Counted from the stretch's first letter, positions 15,788 through 24,515 are shown. The stretch is 64,000 bases of DNA from Ezakiella massiliensis (GCF_900120165.1 NZ_LT635475.1:930001-994000); one strand, 5' to 3'. The notes: generated by a model not told the origin, from the letters alone. Program-made: numbers and translations.

Positions 15788-17149
15788 ATGAGTCAAGTTA
15801 AAAATCACCGTTTGGAGCCAACTAAATACATTACTTTGGGCTTTTTAGCCGTAATTATAATCGGCGCCCTACTTTTAACCACTCCCCTTGCCACAAAATC
15901 TGGCAAGAGCGTGGGATTTTTGAATGCCTTTTTCACTTCCACATCGGCCGTCTGCGTTACGGGTCTGGTGGTTGTGGATACGGCAACCACTTGGAATCTC
16001 TTTGGCAGGATTGTCATCATGACCCTGATCCAAATCGGCGGCCTGGGTTTTATGTCAATCGCGACCTTGATCCCCCTGATTTTAAATAAAAAAATCGATT
16101 TAAAGGATCGTTTGATCTTAAAGGAGCAGCTCAATCAATCCAAACTCCAAGGCATAGTTGTTTTACTCAAAAAAGTTTTTGCAATTACCTTTGCCATCGA
16201 GCTTTTGGGTGCAGCTTTTCTTTCACTGGCCTTTGTCCCCCGCTTTGGTTTTATAAAGGGCCTGGGCTACGGGATTTTTCATTCGATATCGGCCTTTTGC
16301 AATGCCGGATTTGATTTATTTGGCGGCCACTATGGAAAATTTTCGTCCATAACCGGCTTTTCCAATTCGCCCTATGTGCTACTTACCATCTCCACCCTGA
16401 TAATCTTGGGTGGGATCGGTTTCCCAGTTATTATAAATCTGATAAATCACTTTAAAGACGAAGAACGCATTAGTTTGCATTCAAAAATCGCCCTAACTGC
16501 AACTGGAATCCTCTTGGTCTTTGGCACCATAATATTTTTTGCCCTGGAATACAATAACCCAACCTCTCTTGGCCACATGGGTTTTGTGGACAAAGTCACA
16601 AATTCATTTTTGCAATCGACCACCACCAGAACGGCCGGTTTTGCCAGCGTAGACATGAGCCGCCTCCGCGAGGGGACACTCTTTATGATGATCATACTCA
16701 TGTTTATCGGCGCATCGCCTGCCTCAACCGGCGGCGGTATCAAGACGGTCACCCTGGTCGTTTTAATTATGAACATCCATTCCATTATCAAGGGCTCAGA
16801 GGACGTAAATATTTTTAAAAGACGACTCCAATACGGCACAGTCCGTAAGGCCATAGCCATATTTTTAATTGCCATGATCTTTGTACTGGCGGGGACTTTT
16901 ATAATGGTAAATGTCGAACCCGAATATAATCTCTTGAGCTCGCTTTTTGAATGTACCTCGGCCATTGCAACCGTCGGCTGTTCAATTGCAGGCAGCCAGT
17001 ATCTGACAAGCCTTGGCAAGATTTTGATTTCGATCTTTATGTTCGCCGGCCGGGTCGGCATGATCACACTTTTCATCTCAATGGCAGGAATCACCCTGGA
17101 TTCAAACGCCAAGATTAAATACCCTGAAGAAAATATTTTAATAGGATAG
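15788..17149 (+). CDS. ktrB: Ktr/Trk-type potassium transporter, membrane subunit
   Basis: 453 aa integral membrane protein of the TrkH/KtrB superfamily. Four M1-P-M2 repeats carry the filter segments: TSTSAVCVTGLVVVD, HSISAFCNAGFDLFG, TTRTAGFASVDMS and SAIATVGCSIAG, each with the conserved filter Gly. It imports K+ driven by ion gradients and is gated by the cytosolic RCK ring encoded by the next gene, 8 bp downstream. The size fits KtrB rather than the longer TrkH. Its ribosome site is AGGAAGG. No c-di-AMP riboswitch signature was seen in the leader. Confidence 0.95.
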   Translation: MSQVKNHRLEPTKYITLGFLAVIIIGALLLTTPLATKSGKSVGFLNAFFTSTSAVCVTGLVVVDTATTWNLFGRIVIMTLIQIGGLGFMSIATLIPLILNKKIDLKDRLILKEQLNQSKLQGIVVLLKKVFAITFAIELLGAAFLSLAFVPRFGFIKGLGYGIFHSISAFCNAGFDLFGGHYGKFSSITGFSNSPYVLLTISTLIILGGIGFPVIINLINHFKDEERISLHSKIALTATGILLVFGTIIFFALEYNNPTSLGHMGFVDKVTNSFLQSTTTRTAGFASVDMSRLREGTLFMMIILMFIGASPASTGGGIKTVTLVVLIMNIHSIIKGSEDVNIFKRRLQYGTVRKAIAIFLIAMIFVLAGTFIMVNVEPEYNLLSSLFECTSAIATVGCSIAGSQYLTSLGKILISIFMFAGRVGMITLFISMAGITLDSNAKIKYPEENILIG

Positions 17150-17157
17150 GAGAAGAT

Positions 17158-17808
17158 ATGTTAAACAAAGGAAAACAATATTTAGTAATAGGCTGTGGCC
17201 GCTTTGGTTCAACCGTTGCAACCACCCTTGAAGACCTGGGCAACCAAGTTATGGCAATCGACATTGACGAAGACGCCCTGCAAAAAATTGCAGACCGGGT
17301 CACCTACTCTGCCATAGTCGACGTCACTGACGAAAACGCCCTTATAGACATTGGCATCAGAAATTTTGATGCCGTCATCATCGGCATATCCACCGACTTT
17401 CGTGCGGCCATTATGTCAATACTCGTCGCCAAGGAAATGGGCGTCAAACTCGTAGTATGTAAGGTTGCTGACGAAATCCAATCCAAGGTTATGAAAAAAG
17501 TCGGAGCCGATTATACCATCATGCCCGAGCACAGCGTGGGACGCCGCCTGGCCTATAACCTGACATCAGAAAATGTCGTCGACCAAATGATATTGTCTGA
17601 TGAATTATCAATCTACGAAATAAATGTCCCAGAAAAATGGATCGGCAAGTCCATCGGCCAACTCGATTTACGTAAGCAGCACGGGATAAATATTATAGCC
17701 ATAAAAAGAGAAGGCAAGACCATGTTGACGATACGGCCGGATGTTGTATTTGAAGCGGGAGATACGATTATACTCGCCGGCGACAATGAGATTATAAAAC
17801 ATATTTGA
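17158..17808 (+). CDS. ktrA: Ktr potassium uptake regulatory subunit (RCK protein)
   Basis: 216 aa. The RCK_N Rossmann domain has GCGRFGSTVATTLEDLGNQVMAIDIDED (nucleotide-binding GxGxxG and the acidic end of beta-2). The RCK_C domain from about residue 135 ends in FEAGDTIILAGDNEIIKHI. It forms the octameric ring that opens KtrB on ATP or c-di-AMP signals. Normal KtrA length, 8 bp downstream of ktrB with a GGAGAAG site. Confidence 0.95.
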   Translation: MLNKGKQYLVIGCGRFGSTVATTLEDLGNQVMAIDIDEDALQKIADRVTYSAIVDVTDENALIDIGIRNFDAVIIGISTDFRAAIMSILVAKEMGVKLVVCKVADEIQSKVMKKVGADYTIMPEHSVGRRLAYNLTSENVVDQMILSDELSIYEINVPEKWIGKSIGQLDLRKQHGINIIAIKREGKTMLTIRPDVVFEAGDTIILAGDNEIIKHI

Positions 17809-17814
17809 GGTTAA

Positions 17815-17935
17815 AATTGTTTCTTTGACTCGTGCGAATTGTTTGCCCCTTGCGGCGTAGGACCTACTACGCCTCAGGTTCAAAAATTCTGTACTTCGTC
17901 AAATAATTCAATTTTTCCTCTCAAATATTTACTAA
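17815..17935. repeat. Long imperfect hairpin repeat
   Basis: Outer arms AAAATTG / CAATTTT and TTTGAC / GTCAAA, central perfect stem GGCGTAG-GACCTA-CTACGCC. The complement holds GACGAAGTACAGAATTTTTG then AACCTGAGGCG, similar to GACAAAGGACAGAATTTC...ACACCTGAGGTG in the tRNA-Pro leader (57938-57975). Confidence 0.65.
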
Positions 17936-17976
17936 AGATGTTCTGATTGGTAAATCTTACGGCCAAAGCAAATTCA
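17922..17976 (+). repeat. Flanking repeat of the ABC-2 gene pair, upstream copy
   Basis: Two blocks: ATATTTACTAAAGATGTTCT then GATTGGTAAATCTTACGGCC. Both recur downstream of the ABC-2 genes, in swapped order, at 19797-19832 and 19876-19905. The gap 17809-18176 holds no gene. Confidence 0.7.
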
Positions 17977-18055
17977 GAGAGGGATATAAGAAGAGCGAAT
18001 TAAAAAACCAATTTTATTTGCTTATTGTAAATAAAAACATAAAAATTATTAAGAA

Positions 18056-18130
18056 CGTAGGTAGCGTCCGATTTATCTCGGACATTAAAATGCCGATTGC
18101 CCCTTGTGGGCATGAGGCATTTTTTCTTGC
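18056..18130 (-). repeat. Short-form hairpin repeat (reverse) plus terminator-like hairpin
   Basis: GTAGC-GTCCGA-TTTATC-TCGGAC; on the complement the loop reads GATAAA and the tail GCTAC, matching the short-form family. It is followed by AATGCC...GGCATTTTTTC, a hairpin with a T run. Confidence 0.75.
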
Positions 18131-18176
18131 TAAAGTGGCGTATATGTGTTATAGTTTCTTTGAAAGGAGAATGCGG

Positions 18177-18908
18177 ATGGATTATATTTTGCAAACAGAA
18201 AATCTCAGCAAGGCTTATGGAGACAAGCTTGTTTTGGATAATATTAATTTAAAAATAAAAGCGGGATCCATATTTGCCCTTATTGGGGAAAATGGCGCTG
18301 GCAAGACTAGTCTATTAAAAATTTTATCAGGGCTGGCAAAGGCAAGCCAAGGAAACATAGACTATCCGACTTTGGATAGGAGCGATGACAGGCCTGTAAT
18401 GAGTCTGACTTTGGAGGAGCCTGGTGTGATTGAAAACATGACCGCCTATGAAAACTTAAAGGCCAAAGGAATTTTGTGCGGAGCTAGCGAGGAAGAGATA
18501 AGGGAACTTTTGGATAGGGTGTCTTTGACTGAGGCCGCCAATAAAAAAGTTAAAAAATTCTCCATGGGTATGAAGCAGCGGCTGGCAATTGCCCTGGCCC
18601 TTTTAAACAAACCCAGTCTGGTATTTTTCGATGAACCTATAAACGGTCTTGACCCTCAAGGCATCAAGTGGTTTAGAGACTTGGTCCTTGACCTTAATCG
18701 CGATCTGGGCACGACCTTTATTATTTCCAGCCACATTTTAAGCGAGCTAGGCCTAATTGCAAGCGACTTTGCCTTTATGCACCAAGGCAGGCTTATCCTA
18801 ACAGCCACTGGTCCGCAACTGAATGCTTATTGCCAGAAAAATAATATAAGTCTGGAGAATTTCTATTTTAACCTATTGCAAAATCCATTTAAAGGGGTGG
18901 ACTTATGA
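18177..18908 (+). CDS. ABC transporter ATP-binding protein (ABC-2 exporter)
   Basis: 243 aa from the ATG at 18177, which sits 7 bp after AAGGAG; the open frame extends upstream through a repeat and is not coding there. Walker A GENGAGKTS, signature FSMGMKQRLAIALAL, Walker B LVFFDEPINGLDPQG, H-switch FIISSHILSEL. This is the short CcmA/BcrA-type ATPase used by ABC-2 exporters (antimicrobial resistance, lipid or peptide export). It overlaps the permease gene by 4 bp. Substrate unknown. Confidence 0.93.
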   Translation: MDYILQTENLSKAYGDKLVLDNINLKIKAGSIFALIGENGAGKTSLLKILSGLAKASQGNIDYPTLDRSDDRPVMSLTLEEPGVIENMTAYENLKAKGILCGASEEEIRELLDRVSLTEAANKKVKKFSMGMKQRLAIALALLNKPSLVFFDEPINGLDPQGIKWFRDLVLDLNRDLGTTFIISSHILSELGLIASDFAFMHQGRLILTATGPQLNAYCQKNNISLENFYFNLLQNPFKGVDL

Positions 18909-19699
18909 AAAGAAAAATCGACTACCAATTTTATATAGCCTCCAGGTCTAAATTTCCCTATGTAATTTTACTTATTCTGGGAGTTTTTACTATGACCTTT
19001 TACAGCTTGGTCTACCTATCCTCGACTGGCATTTTAGAAGTGCCAGAAATTGCTGAAACTGCAAATCGTTTGGCTCAGATGACGACCTTGGAAATAGTTT
19101 TAAACTTCTACTATTCTGATAAAATAATATTATTTGTTGGAGCCTTCGTGGCCCTATTTTCCTTAATTGAATTTCAAAAGGGTTATATAAAGGCGGTCTA
19201 TGACCCCTTTGCACCCAAGATTCAAACGGTCATTTCAAAACTCCTTGTGATCTTGGCCTACATTGTGATCGCCTTTGTTCTGGTTTTGGTCCTAACCCTA
19301 ATCAGCAGCGCAACATTTTTGCCCCACAAGGGCTTTGGCAATGTCGGAAAATTCATCGGCCTATCCCTGGTTCAAATATTAGTCGAATTTGCCTTCGCTG
19401 GACTCATCATGTTCTTCTCCATAATGGTTAGAAAAACAGTTTGGGCCCTCCTGGGCACCCTCTTTTATATAATGTTTGCGCCCATAAGCATTTACAGCGT
19501 AATCAACCAGCTTGTAAGAATCCTTAGCGGAAATAAAACATTTAAAATCGCAAGATTTATCCCCTACGGCAACACCTATGAGCTATCCATCTACGATTCC
19601 AAGGCGCATTTTATAATGGCCATAGTCTCGTCAATTATATTTATAGGCCTGGGGATTTATTTAAACAAAGCCGCCTATGAGAAGAAAGATATTAACTAA
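18905..19699 (+). CDS. ABC-2 type permease
   Basis: 264 aa with six predicted membrane segments (for example FPYVILLILGVFTMTFYSLVYL, IILFVGAFVALFSLIEF, LLVILAYIVIAFVLVLVLTLI and FAFAGLIMFFSIMV). It has the layout of ABC-2 permeases that partner BcrA-type ATPases. The ATGA overlap with the ATPase gene shows one transporter. The pair is bracketed by repeated sequence blocks, which suggests a cassette that arrived or was moved as a unit. Confidence 0.85.
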   Translation: MKRKIDYQFYIASRSKFPYVILLILGVFTMTFYSLVYLSSTGILEVPEIAETANRLAQMTTLEIVLNFYYSDKIILFVGAFVALFSLIEFQKGYIKAVYDPFAPKIQTVISKLLVILAYIVIAFVLVLVLTLISSATFLPHKGFGNVGKFIGLSLVQILVEFAFAGLIMFFSIMVRKTVWALLGTLFYIMFAPISIYSVINQLVRILSGNKTFKIARFIPYGNTYELSIYDSKAHFIMAIVSSIIFIGLGIYLNKAAYEKKDIN

Positions 19700-19920
19700 T
19701 TTGCCGTTAATTCCGCGATATTTTGCAGCTAGGACGCCGTCGATTGGCTAGCAGGTCTCGTGTCAGAGATTCCCAAGAGAACGAGTGTAACGATGTTCGA
19801 TTGGTGAATCTTACGGCCAAGGCAAATTATGTCAGTGGGATTAATTTAGAGAAGATAAATAATTTTATCAAATATTTACTAAAGATGTTCTGATTGGAGA
19901 ACATCTTATTTTTATATTAT
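19697..19920 (+). repeat. Mixed repeats downstream of the ABC-2 pair
   Basis: No gene. Starts with TTTGCCGTTAATTCCGCGA, a degenerate start of element A. Then a partial long-form element with the blocks GATTGGCTAGCAG and CCAAGAGAACGAG / GTTCGATTGG (the complement gives CCAATCGAAC / GTTCTCTTGG, a covarying stem). Then the two blocks shared with 17922-17976. Confidence 0.65.
19885..19918 (+). terminator. Probable intrinsic terminator of the ABC-2 genes
   Basis: AAAGATGTTCT-GATTGG-AGAACATCTT followed by ATTTTTAT. The arm sequence is also part of the repeat at 17934. Confidence 0.65.
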
Positions 19921-19983
19921 GGAAATTAATATAGAGAAGATAAAAAATAAATTAATTCTCCTACGGATATTTATGTAGCCATG

Positions 19984-20170
19984 TACCGTCCACTTGCAGC
20001 CACGCCCAAGAGGCGAACGCGAAAGCGTGAAGACGATTGGCTAGCGTTGACTCACGCAACCTATTTCTCAAGAAAACGAGCCAAAGGCGATGTTTGATTG
20101 ATTGAAATAGTCTGAGGAAAATTGTGGACACCTCGCACACGGAGACTCAATGTCCCGTGGTCGCGCGCGT
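19984..20170 (-). repeat. Structured repeat, long form, copy L3, with CGGAGACTC hairpin
   Basis: On the minus strand: GTCCAC (20124-20129 complement), AATTTTCCTCAGA, stem CTATTTC / GAAATAG, GGTTGCGTGAGTC, GCTAGCCAATC, TTGGGCGTGGCTGCAA and GTGGAC-GGTAC. It is joined to the hairpin CACACGG-AGACTCAATGT-CCCGTGG. The short-form equivalent of exactly this composite is at 59521-59580. Confidence 0.8.
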
Positions 20171-20187
20171 GGCCATTTTTTGTATTA

Positions 20188-20222
20188 AAAAAGCTGTGGG
20201 TCCTAACCACAACTTTCTATTA
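20188..20222 (-). terminator. Intrinsic terminator of the exporter pair
   Basis: AAAGTTGTGG / CCCACAGCTTTTTT on the minus strand directly after the stop. The same terminator style recurs at 27403, 29082 and 50643. Confidence 0.75.
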
Positions 20223-22007
20223 ATTATAATATTTGGCTTGGGCTTGCCACATTTCCTGGTAAATTGGATTTTCTTTTAAGAGGTCTGTGTGGGTGCCGGT
20301 TGCTATTATTGTTCCATCCTTGAAGATGGCAATCCTATCTGCGAACTTGCAGGCGCTCATCCTGTGTGACACAAAGATTGCGGTCTTGTCTGCGGAAACT
20401 TTTTTAAAGCTTTCGAAGACTTGCATCTCTGCCTTGGGGTCGAGTTTGGATGTGGGCTCGTCAAAGAGGAGGAGGTCTCCGTCCTTGTAGAGAGCCCTGG
20501 CTAGGGCAACTTTTTGAGCCTCACCACCCGACAAATCAATTCCGCTCTCATAGAGGTCCTTGTAAATATAAGTGGTCAGGTCCATGTCCTTGTTAAAGCC
20601 GGCTTTGTCTAAGGCCGACTGGGCTTGGCTTCGATCATAATTTTCCCTGCAGGCAATATTTTCTCCCAGCATAAAGGAGAATAGAAAGAAATCTTGGCTG
20701 ACTGTTCCCAATTTGGATTTTTCCTTTGTTAAGTCTGGCCTTGATCCATTTACATATAAATCGCCAGCAGTCGGCTGGTAGAGCCCGGTCAAGAGATTTA
20801 TAAAAGTCGTCTTGCCCGATCCATTGGCGCCGACAATTGCAATTTTTTCGCCTTTTTTCACTTGCAGGTTCAGATTTTTTAATTGCAAGTCTTTGCTATC
20901 TGGATATGAAAAGCAAATATTTTTTGCATCAATAAGATAATCTGTCGAATTTTCTTGATGGCCTGCAAAAGTTTTTTCTTTTGTAGCCTTTAAATTTATT
21001 ACATCGTAGAGAATATCGATCTTGGGGTCGATGGCCTTTTGGTAGCCAATGGTTTCTATAAGGACCTTGACTCCTTCGACAATTTCTGCAAAGGCGCCCT
21101 TGTATATAAGAAGGGCCTCTATGCCAAAGAGTCCGCCTATGGCCTTGACTGCCAATACCAGCAAGAAAAGAATGTCCACTCCCGTGAGGACCAAATCGTT
21201 TAAGCCCCTGGAGAGGCCGGTCCTTATATTTATTTTTTTATCGTGCTTGAGCCCTTGGTCAACAAAATTTTCCTGGAGCTGGCCCTTAATAAAATCTTTT
21301 TCATCGTAAATTTTTATCTGCTTGAGCCTATCGTAGTCGGAGAAAATCCTCATATAAAAATCATAGATTTTATATTTGTCTGCGTAGAGGCTGCGGTCGA
21401 TTTCATTTTTCTCTTCGACATTTTTTCTAATTTTAACCAGAGCCAAGGCAAGTAAAACAAATATTACGACCACTATTAATGGGAAATATGCCGAGCCCAA
21501 AACTCGTATGTCCACAGCTTTAAAAAGTGTAGGATAAAAAGTCCCCAGGGAGATCAAGCCGATAATTATTGTAAAGATACTGGAGGTAAAGTCGCAAAAT
21601 TGGTAGACCATTTCATTGTAAACTCCGCCCATGCCCTCGGTTTCCTGCCTGTGTCTGGAAATTTTCTTCTGATAATCTTTGCTGGTAAAGTCTTCAAAGG
21701 TCAGGTCAAAAATTCCCCTGATGAGGAGATTTTTCTCCTTGCAATTTAAGTAGTCGGTGATTTCCATCTTATAATTTTCGCTCATAGAAGAGAGAAAATA
21801 AACAATTGCGTATGCGGCTGCACCAATCAGGGCGATGGTAAATATTTCCCTGGCTGACCTACCATTCACCAAACTGTCCACAAGCTTGGATGAAACAAAG
21901 ATTAGTACAAAGGGTTCGATGGCCTTGAGCAAGCAATTCGCAAAGAGTATTGGGAGGATTTTTTTGTCAATCTTGTGGATGTCTTTTAAGACTTGCCTAG
22001 TTTTCAT
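20220..22007 (-). CDS. ABC exporter half-transporter (membrane plus ATPase), second of a pair
   Basis: 595 aa. An N-terminal ABC-type transmembrane domain (about 1-310, six helices) is fused to an ATPase domain (about 350-595). Walker A GANGSGKTT, Q-loop LGTVSQDFFLF, signature LSGGEAQKVALARAL, Walker B LLLFDEPTSKLDPKA and switch FVSHRMSACKF are intact. The start overlaps the preceding gene by 11 bp, so the two probably form a heterodimeric exporter. Heterodimers often have one degenerate site, but here both Walker B glutamates are kept. Substrate unknown; multidrug, lipid or peptide export are all possible. Confidence 0.9.
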   Translation of the reverse strand: MKTRQVLKDIHKIDKKILPILFANCLLKAIEPFVLIFVSSKLVDSLVNGRSAREIFTIALIGAAAYAIVYFLSSMSENYKMEITDYLNCKEKNLLIRGIFDLTFEDFTSKDYQKKISRHRQETEGMGGVYNEMVYQFCDFTSSIFTIIIGLISLGTFYPTLFKAVDIRVLGSAYFPLIVVVIFVLLALALVKIRKNVEEKNEIDRSLYADKYKIYDFYMRIFSDYDRLKQIKIYDEKDFIKGQLQENFVDQGLKHDKKINIRTGLSRGLNDLVLTGVDILFLLVLAVKAIGGLFGIEALLIYKGAFAEIVEGVKVLIETIGYQKAIDPKIDILYDVINLKATKEKTFAGHQENSTDYLIDAKNICFSYPDSKDLQLKNLNLQVKKGEKIAIVGANGSGKTTFINLLTGLYQPTAGDLYVNGSRPDLTKEKSKLGTVSQDFFLFSFMLGENIACRENYDRSQAQSALDKAGFNKDMDLTTYIYKDLYESGIDLSGGEAQKVALARALYKDGDLLLFDEPTSKLDPKAEMQVFESFKKVSADKTAIFVSHRMSACKFADRIAIFKDGTIIATGTHTDLLKENPIYQEMWQAQAKYYN

Positions 22008-23778
22008 AGTCGTCCTCCTTATAGTAGCTGGCTTGGAGATCGTACATGGTCTTGTACTTGCCCCCCTTGGCCATGAGTTCTTGGTGGCTGCCGGCCTCGA
22101 CGATTTGCCCGTCCTCCATGTAAATTATTCGGTCGCAAAAACGAGTTGAATTTATCCTGTGGGAAATAAAAATCGAAATCTTGTCCTTGGAAATTTTTTC
22201 ATAATCCTTGTAAAGATTTTCTTCGCTAATGGGATCCAAGGCGGCTGTTGGTTCGTCCAAGATTAAAATATCGCCGTCCTTGGCCAGGGACTTGGCCAGG
22301 AGAATCCTCTGCATTTCTCCGCCAGAAAAACCAGTGATCTTGTTGTTTTCAAGATTGATAACCTGGCTATCCAGACCGTCTTCCAAATTATTTATCCTTT
22401 TGGCCAGGCCCAGCTGGTCAATCAGAGCAGAAACTTTTTCTTTGTCCCGGTTTTTGTTGTCAATATTGTCAATCAGGCTGCCGGGCAGGAGAAAATAATC
22501 TTGAAATAAAATACTCATCCGTCCATAGACCGATTCCGTGGAATAGGCGTCCAGGTCCTTGCCATTTACATACAAATTGCCAGCGGTCGGGCGGTAGAGG
22601 CCGGACAAAACTTTTACCAAAGTGGTCTTGCCTGCTCCATTTTCTCCGACTATTGCCAGCGAGTCGCCCATTTTTAAGGACAAATTAATATCTTTTAAAA
22701 TCTGCCCGCCTTCCTTGTAGGCGAAGGACAAATCTTTTAATTCAATGGATTCTATTTTTTCGAGTGACGGTCTGGTGTCAACAAAATTGTCTTTGCCAAT
22801 GAAGTCCCGATATTTGCCACAGGCCAGCGAAATCCTCTTTAAACTTGAAATGTGGCCTGTAAAATTGTTCAGCCATTCGGAAAAGCCCATAACAAGCGTC
22901 AGATAAAAAACAAAGTCGCCGACGGAAATCTTTCCAGCCATGGCCATCTTGGTCAAGATAATATATGTAGCCAGGTCTCTGGCAAAACCCAAGCCCGCCT
23001 CGATTCCGGAAGTCGCGTTGGCCTTTCTGGTATATTTTCTCAAGATCTTGTAATAGGACTGGGAAAATTTATCCAAGTAGGCAAAGATAAGTGCCAGAGT
23101 CTTGTTTAATCTGGCCTCCTTTTGTGCCGACTCGTCACCAGCAATCCTATAAAGATAATAGAGCCGCATCTCCTCCAAGGACATTTGGTCGGCAGTCGTG
23201 TTACCAAACTTGATCAGCCTATCTTGCATGTAGTAGCCCAGGGCGGATGTCAAAATTAAAATGGAAATAAGAAGGGGCGAAACCCTAGAAAAAATTACTG
23301 AATAGGTCAAAAAACCTAAAAATGAAGTGAGTAATTTGGAAAATCTAATGGCCGACCAAGCGCCATCAGCCTGGTCACCGTCAAAGGCAAAGGCCTTAGC
23401 CCTTTCAAAGAGGGCCCGCTGGTCTGCGCCCTCAAAGTCCTCCAAGTCCTTGGCCATGACTGCCCCCATAAGGTCCAAGCCGTAGAGCATGGAAACCTTG
23501 GATTGAAAATACCAGGTCCTCTCCTCTGCCCAAACGCTAATAAATTTTAAAAGCAAATACAGGGCAAAGATGGCCATGAGTTTGTATAAAAATTCTCTCA
23601 TGTAAAGGCCATCCACCAAAGAATCGGCCAGGGTCTTTGTGATCAAGGCCTCGACCATGGGAATGAGGACGGCAATAATGGCTGCAAGAAAAACAACCAG
23701 GGCCCCCATCCGGTCCTTGGCAAACCAATTTTTTATTAGAAAAAATAAATTGTCAAAAAAATTCGATTTATGTTTCAT
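21997..23778 (-). CDS. ABC exporter half-transporter, first of a pair
   Basis: 593 aa. Six-helix transmembrane domain followed by an ATPase: Walker A GENGAGKTT, signature FSGGEMQRILLAKSLA, Walker B ILILDEPTAALDPIS, switch FISHRINSTRF. I start at the ATG at 23778, 9 bp after AAAGGGAG; the longer frame (23811) would run through that ribosome site. The promoter at 23810-23837 shares a 20-bp block with the promoter of another exporter operon at 31573-31600. It works with the following gene as a heterodimer. Confidence 0.9.
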   Translation of the reverse strand: MKHKSNFFDNLFFLIKNWFAKDRMGALVVFLAAIIAVLIPMVEALITKTLADSLVDGLYMREFLYKLMAIFALYLLLKFISVWAEERTWYFQSKVSMLYGLDLMGAVMAKDLEDFEGADQRALFERAKAFAFDGDQADGAWSAIRFSKLLTSFLGFLTYSVIFSRVSPLLISILILTSALGYYMQDRLIKFGNTTADQMSLEEMRLYYLYRIAGDESAQKEARLNKTLALIFAYLDKFSQSYYKILRKYTRKANATSGIEAGLGFARDLATYIILTKMAMAGKISVGDFVFYLTLVMGFSEWLNNFTGHISSLKRISLACGKYRDFIGKDNFVDTRPSLEKIESIELKDLSFAYKEGGQILKDINLSLKMGDSLAIVGENGAGKTTLVKVLSGLYRPTAGNLYVNGKDLDAYSTESVYGRMSILFQDYFLLPGSLIDNIDNKNRDKEKVSALIDQLGLAKRINNLEDGLDSQVINLENNKITGFSGGEMQRILLAKSLAKDGDILILDEPTAALDPISEENLYKDYEKISKDKISIFISHRINSTRFCDRIIYMEDGQIVEAGSHQELMAKGGKYKTMYDLQASYYKEDDYEN

Positions 23779-23809
23779 TATGTAAGTCTCCCTTTGTTTC
23801 AATAAGTTC

Positions 23810-23847
23810 ATTATAACACAGATGTGTGGAATGTAAAAATGCTTAAT
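23810..23847 (-). promoter_or_regulatory. Promoter with shared 20-bp upstream block (exporter pair)
   Basis: Minus strand: TTTACA (23832-23837), 16-bp spacer, TATAAT (23810-23815). The plus-strand block GGAATGTAAAAATGCTTAAT at 23828-23847 is identical to 31591-31610 and lies over the -35 in both. A candidate binding site for the response regulator encoded just upstream. Confidence 0.7.
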
Positions 23848-23895
23848 TCTAATATTACTTTATTTTATTGTACCATATATATCAATTGCGTACAA

Positions 23896-23922
23896 AAAAA
23901 GGAGGGTTAATCCTCCTTTTTG
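23896..23922 (-). terminator. Terminator overlapping the response regulator stop codon
   Basis: AAAAAGGAGG-ATTAAC-CCTCCTTTTTTT on the minus strand. The loop contains the TAA stop, so the 5' arm encodes the last residues (KKED). Confidence 0.88.
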
Positions 23923-24515
23923 TTTGCGTATGGGTTGATGTAACCTTTTTCCATGCCGGAATTGTAGGCTTCGACTATATTTTTCACGCCGAATTTTTCA
24001 TAGATTGAGGCTATGTGGTTGTAGAGGGTGCGTTCGCTGATGTGGAGTTTTTCGGCAATTTCCTTTTTGCTATCGCCCTTTACAAGTTCCGTGAGGACTT
24101 CCACTTCCCTGGGGCTGAGTTCATTTACGATTTCCACAGCCTTGGCCTGGGTCTTGCCCTCGTGCACTCTCCTTAGCCTTTCCATCATGTCCCCGATTTC
24201 TATGGACTTGTTGATAAAATCTTTGGCCCCGTATTCAAAGGCCCGCTGCCTATAATTTTCCAAATCATAAGAGGTCAAGATGACTATCTTTTGGTCGGGG
24301 AATTTTTCCAAGATTCCACCTATCATCTCCAGGCCAGTTTTTTCTCCCCGCAGATTTATATCCAGGAGCAAAATATCATAGGCATCTTTTAAATTTGCGT
24401 CCAAGTCTTCCGGCCTAGATATATAGGTGCACATTTCGACCCCCTCCTGCTCTTCCAAGAGGACCTTTATAGATTGGCCCAGAATCTTGTGATCGTCTAA
24501 GAGTAAAATTTTAAT
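23907..24515 (-). CDS. NarL/LuxR-family response regulator with apparent ATT start
   Basis: About 202 aa. Receiver domain: acidic pair in IKILLLDDHKIL, phospho-acceptor Asp52 in DILLLDINLRG, Thr in KIVILTSYD and Lys in DFINKS. The C-terminal LuxR helix-turn-helix (LSPREVEVLTELVKGDSKKEIAEKLHISERTLYNHIASIYEKFGV) is complete. A gene caller would begin at a TTG (24458) inside the receiver domain and lose the acidic pair. The frame is open back to a TGA at 24522-24524 with no ATG/GTG/TTG before the acidic pair. The ATT at 24513-24515 lies 9 nt after GGAGG and overlaps the kinase stop. It is paired with the kinase upstream and probably controls neighbouring exporters. Confidence 0.88.
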   Translation of the reverse strand: MKILLLDDHKILGQSIKVLLEEQEGVEMCTYISRPEDLDANLKDAYDILLLDINLRGEKTGLEMIGGILEKFPDQKIVILTSYDLENYRQRAFEYGAKDFINKSIEIGDMMERLRRVHEGKTQAKAVEIVNELSPREVEVLTELVKGDSKKEIAEKLHISERTLYNHIASIYEKFGVKNIVEAYNSGMEKGYINPYANKKED

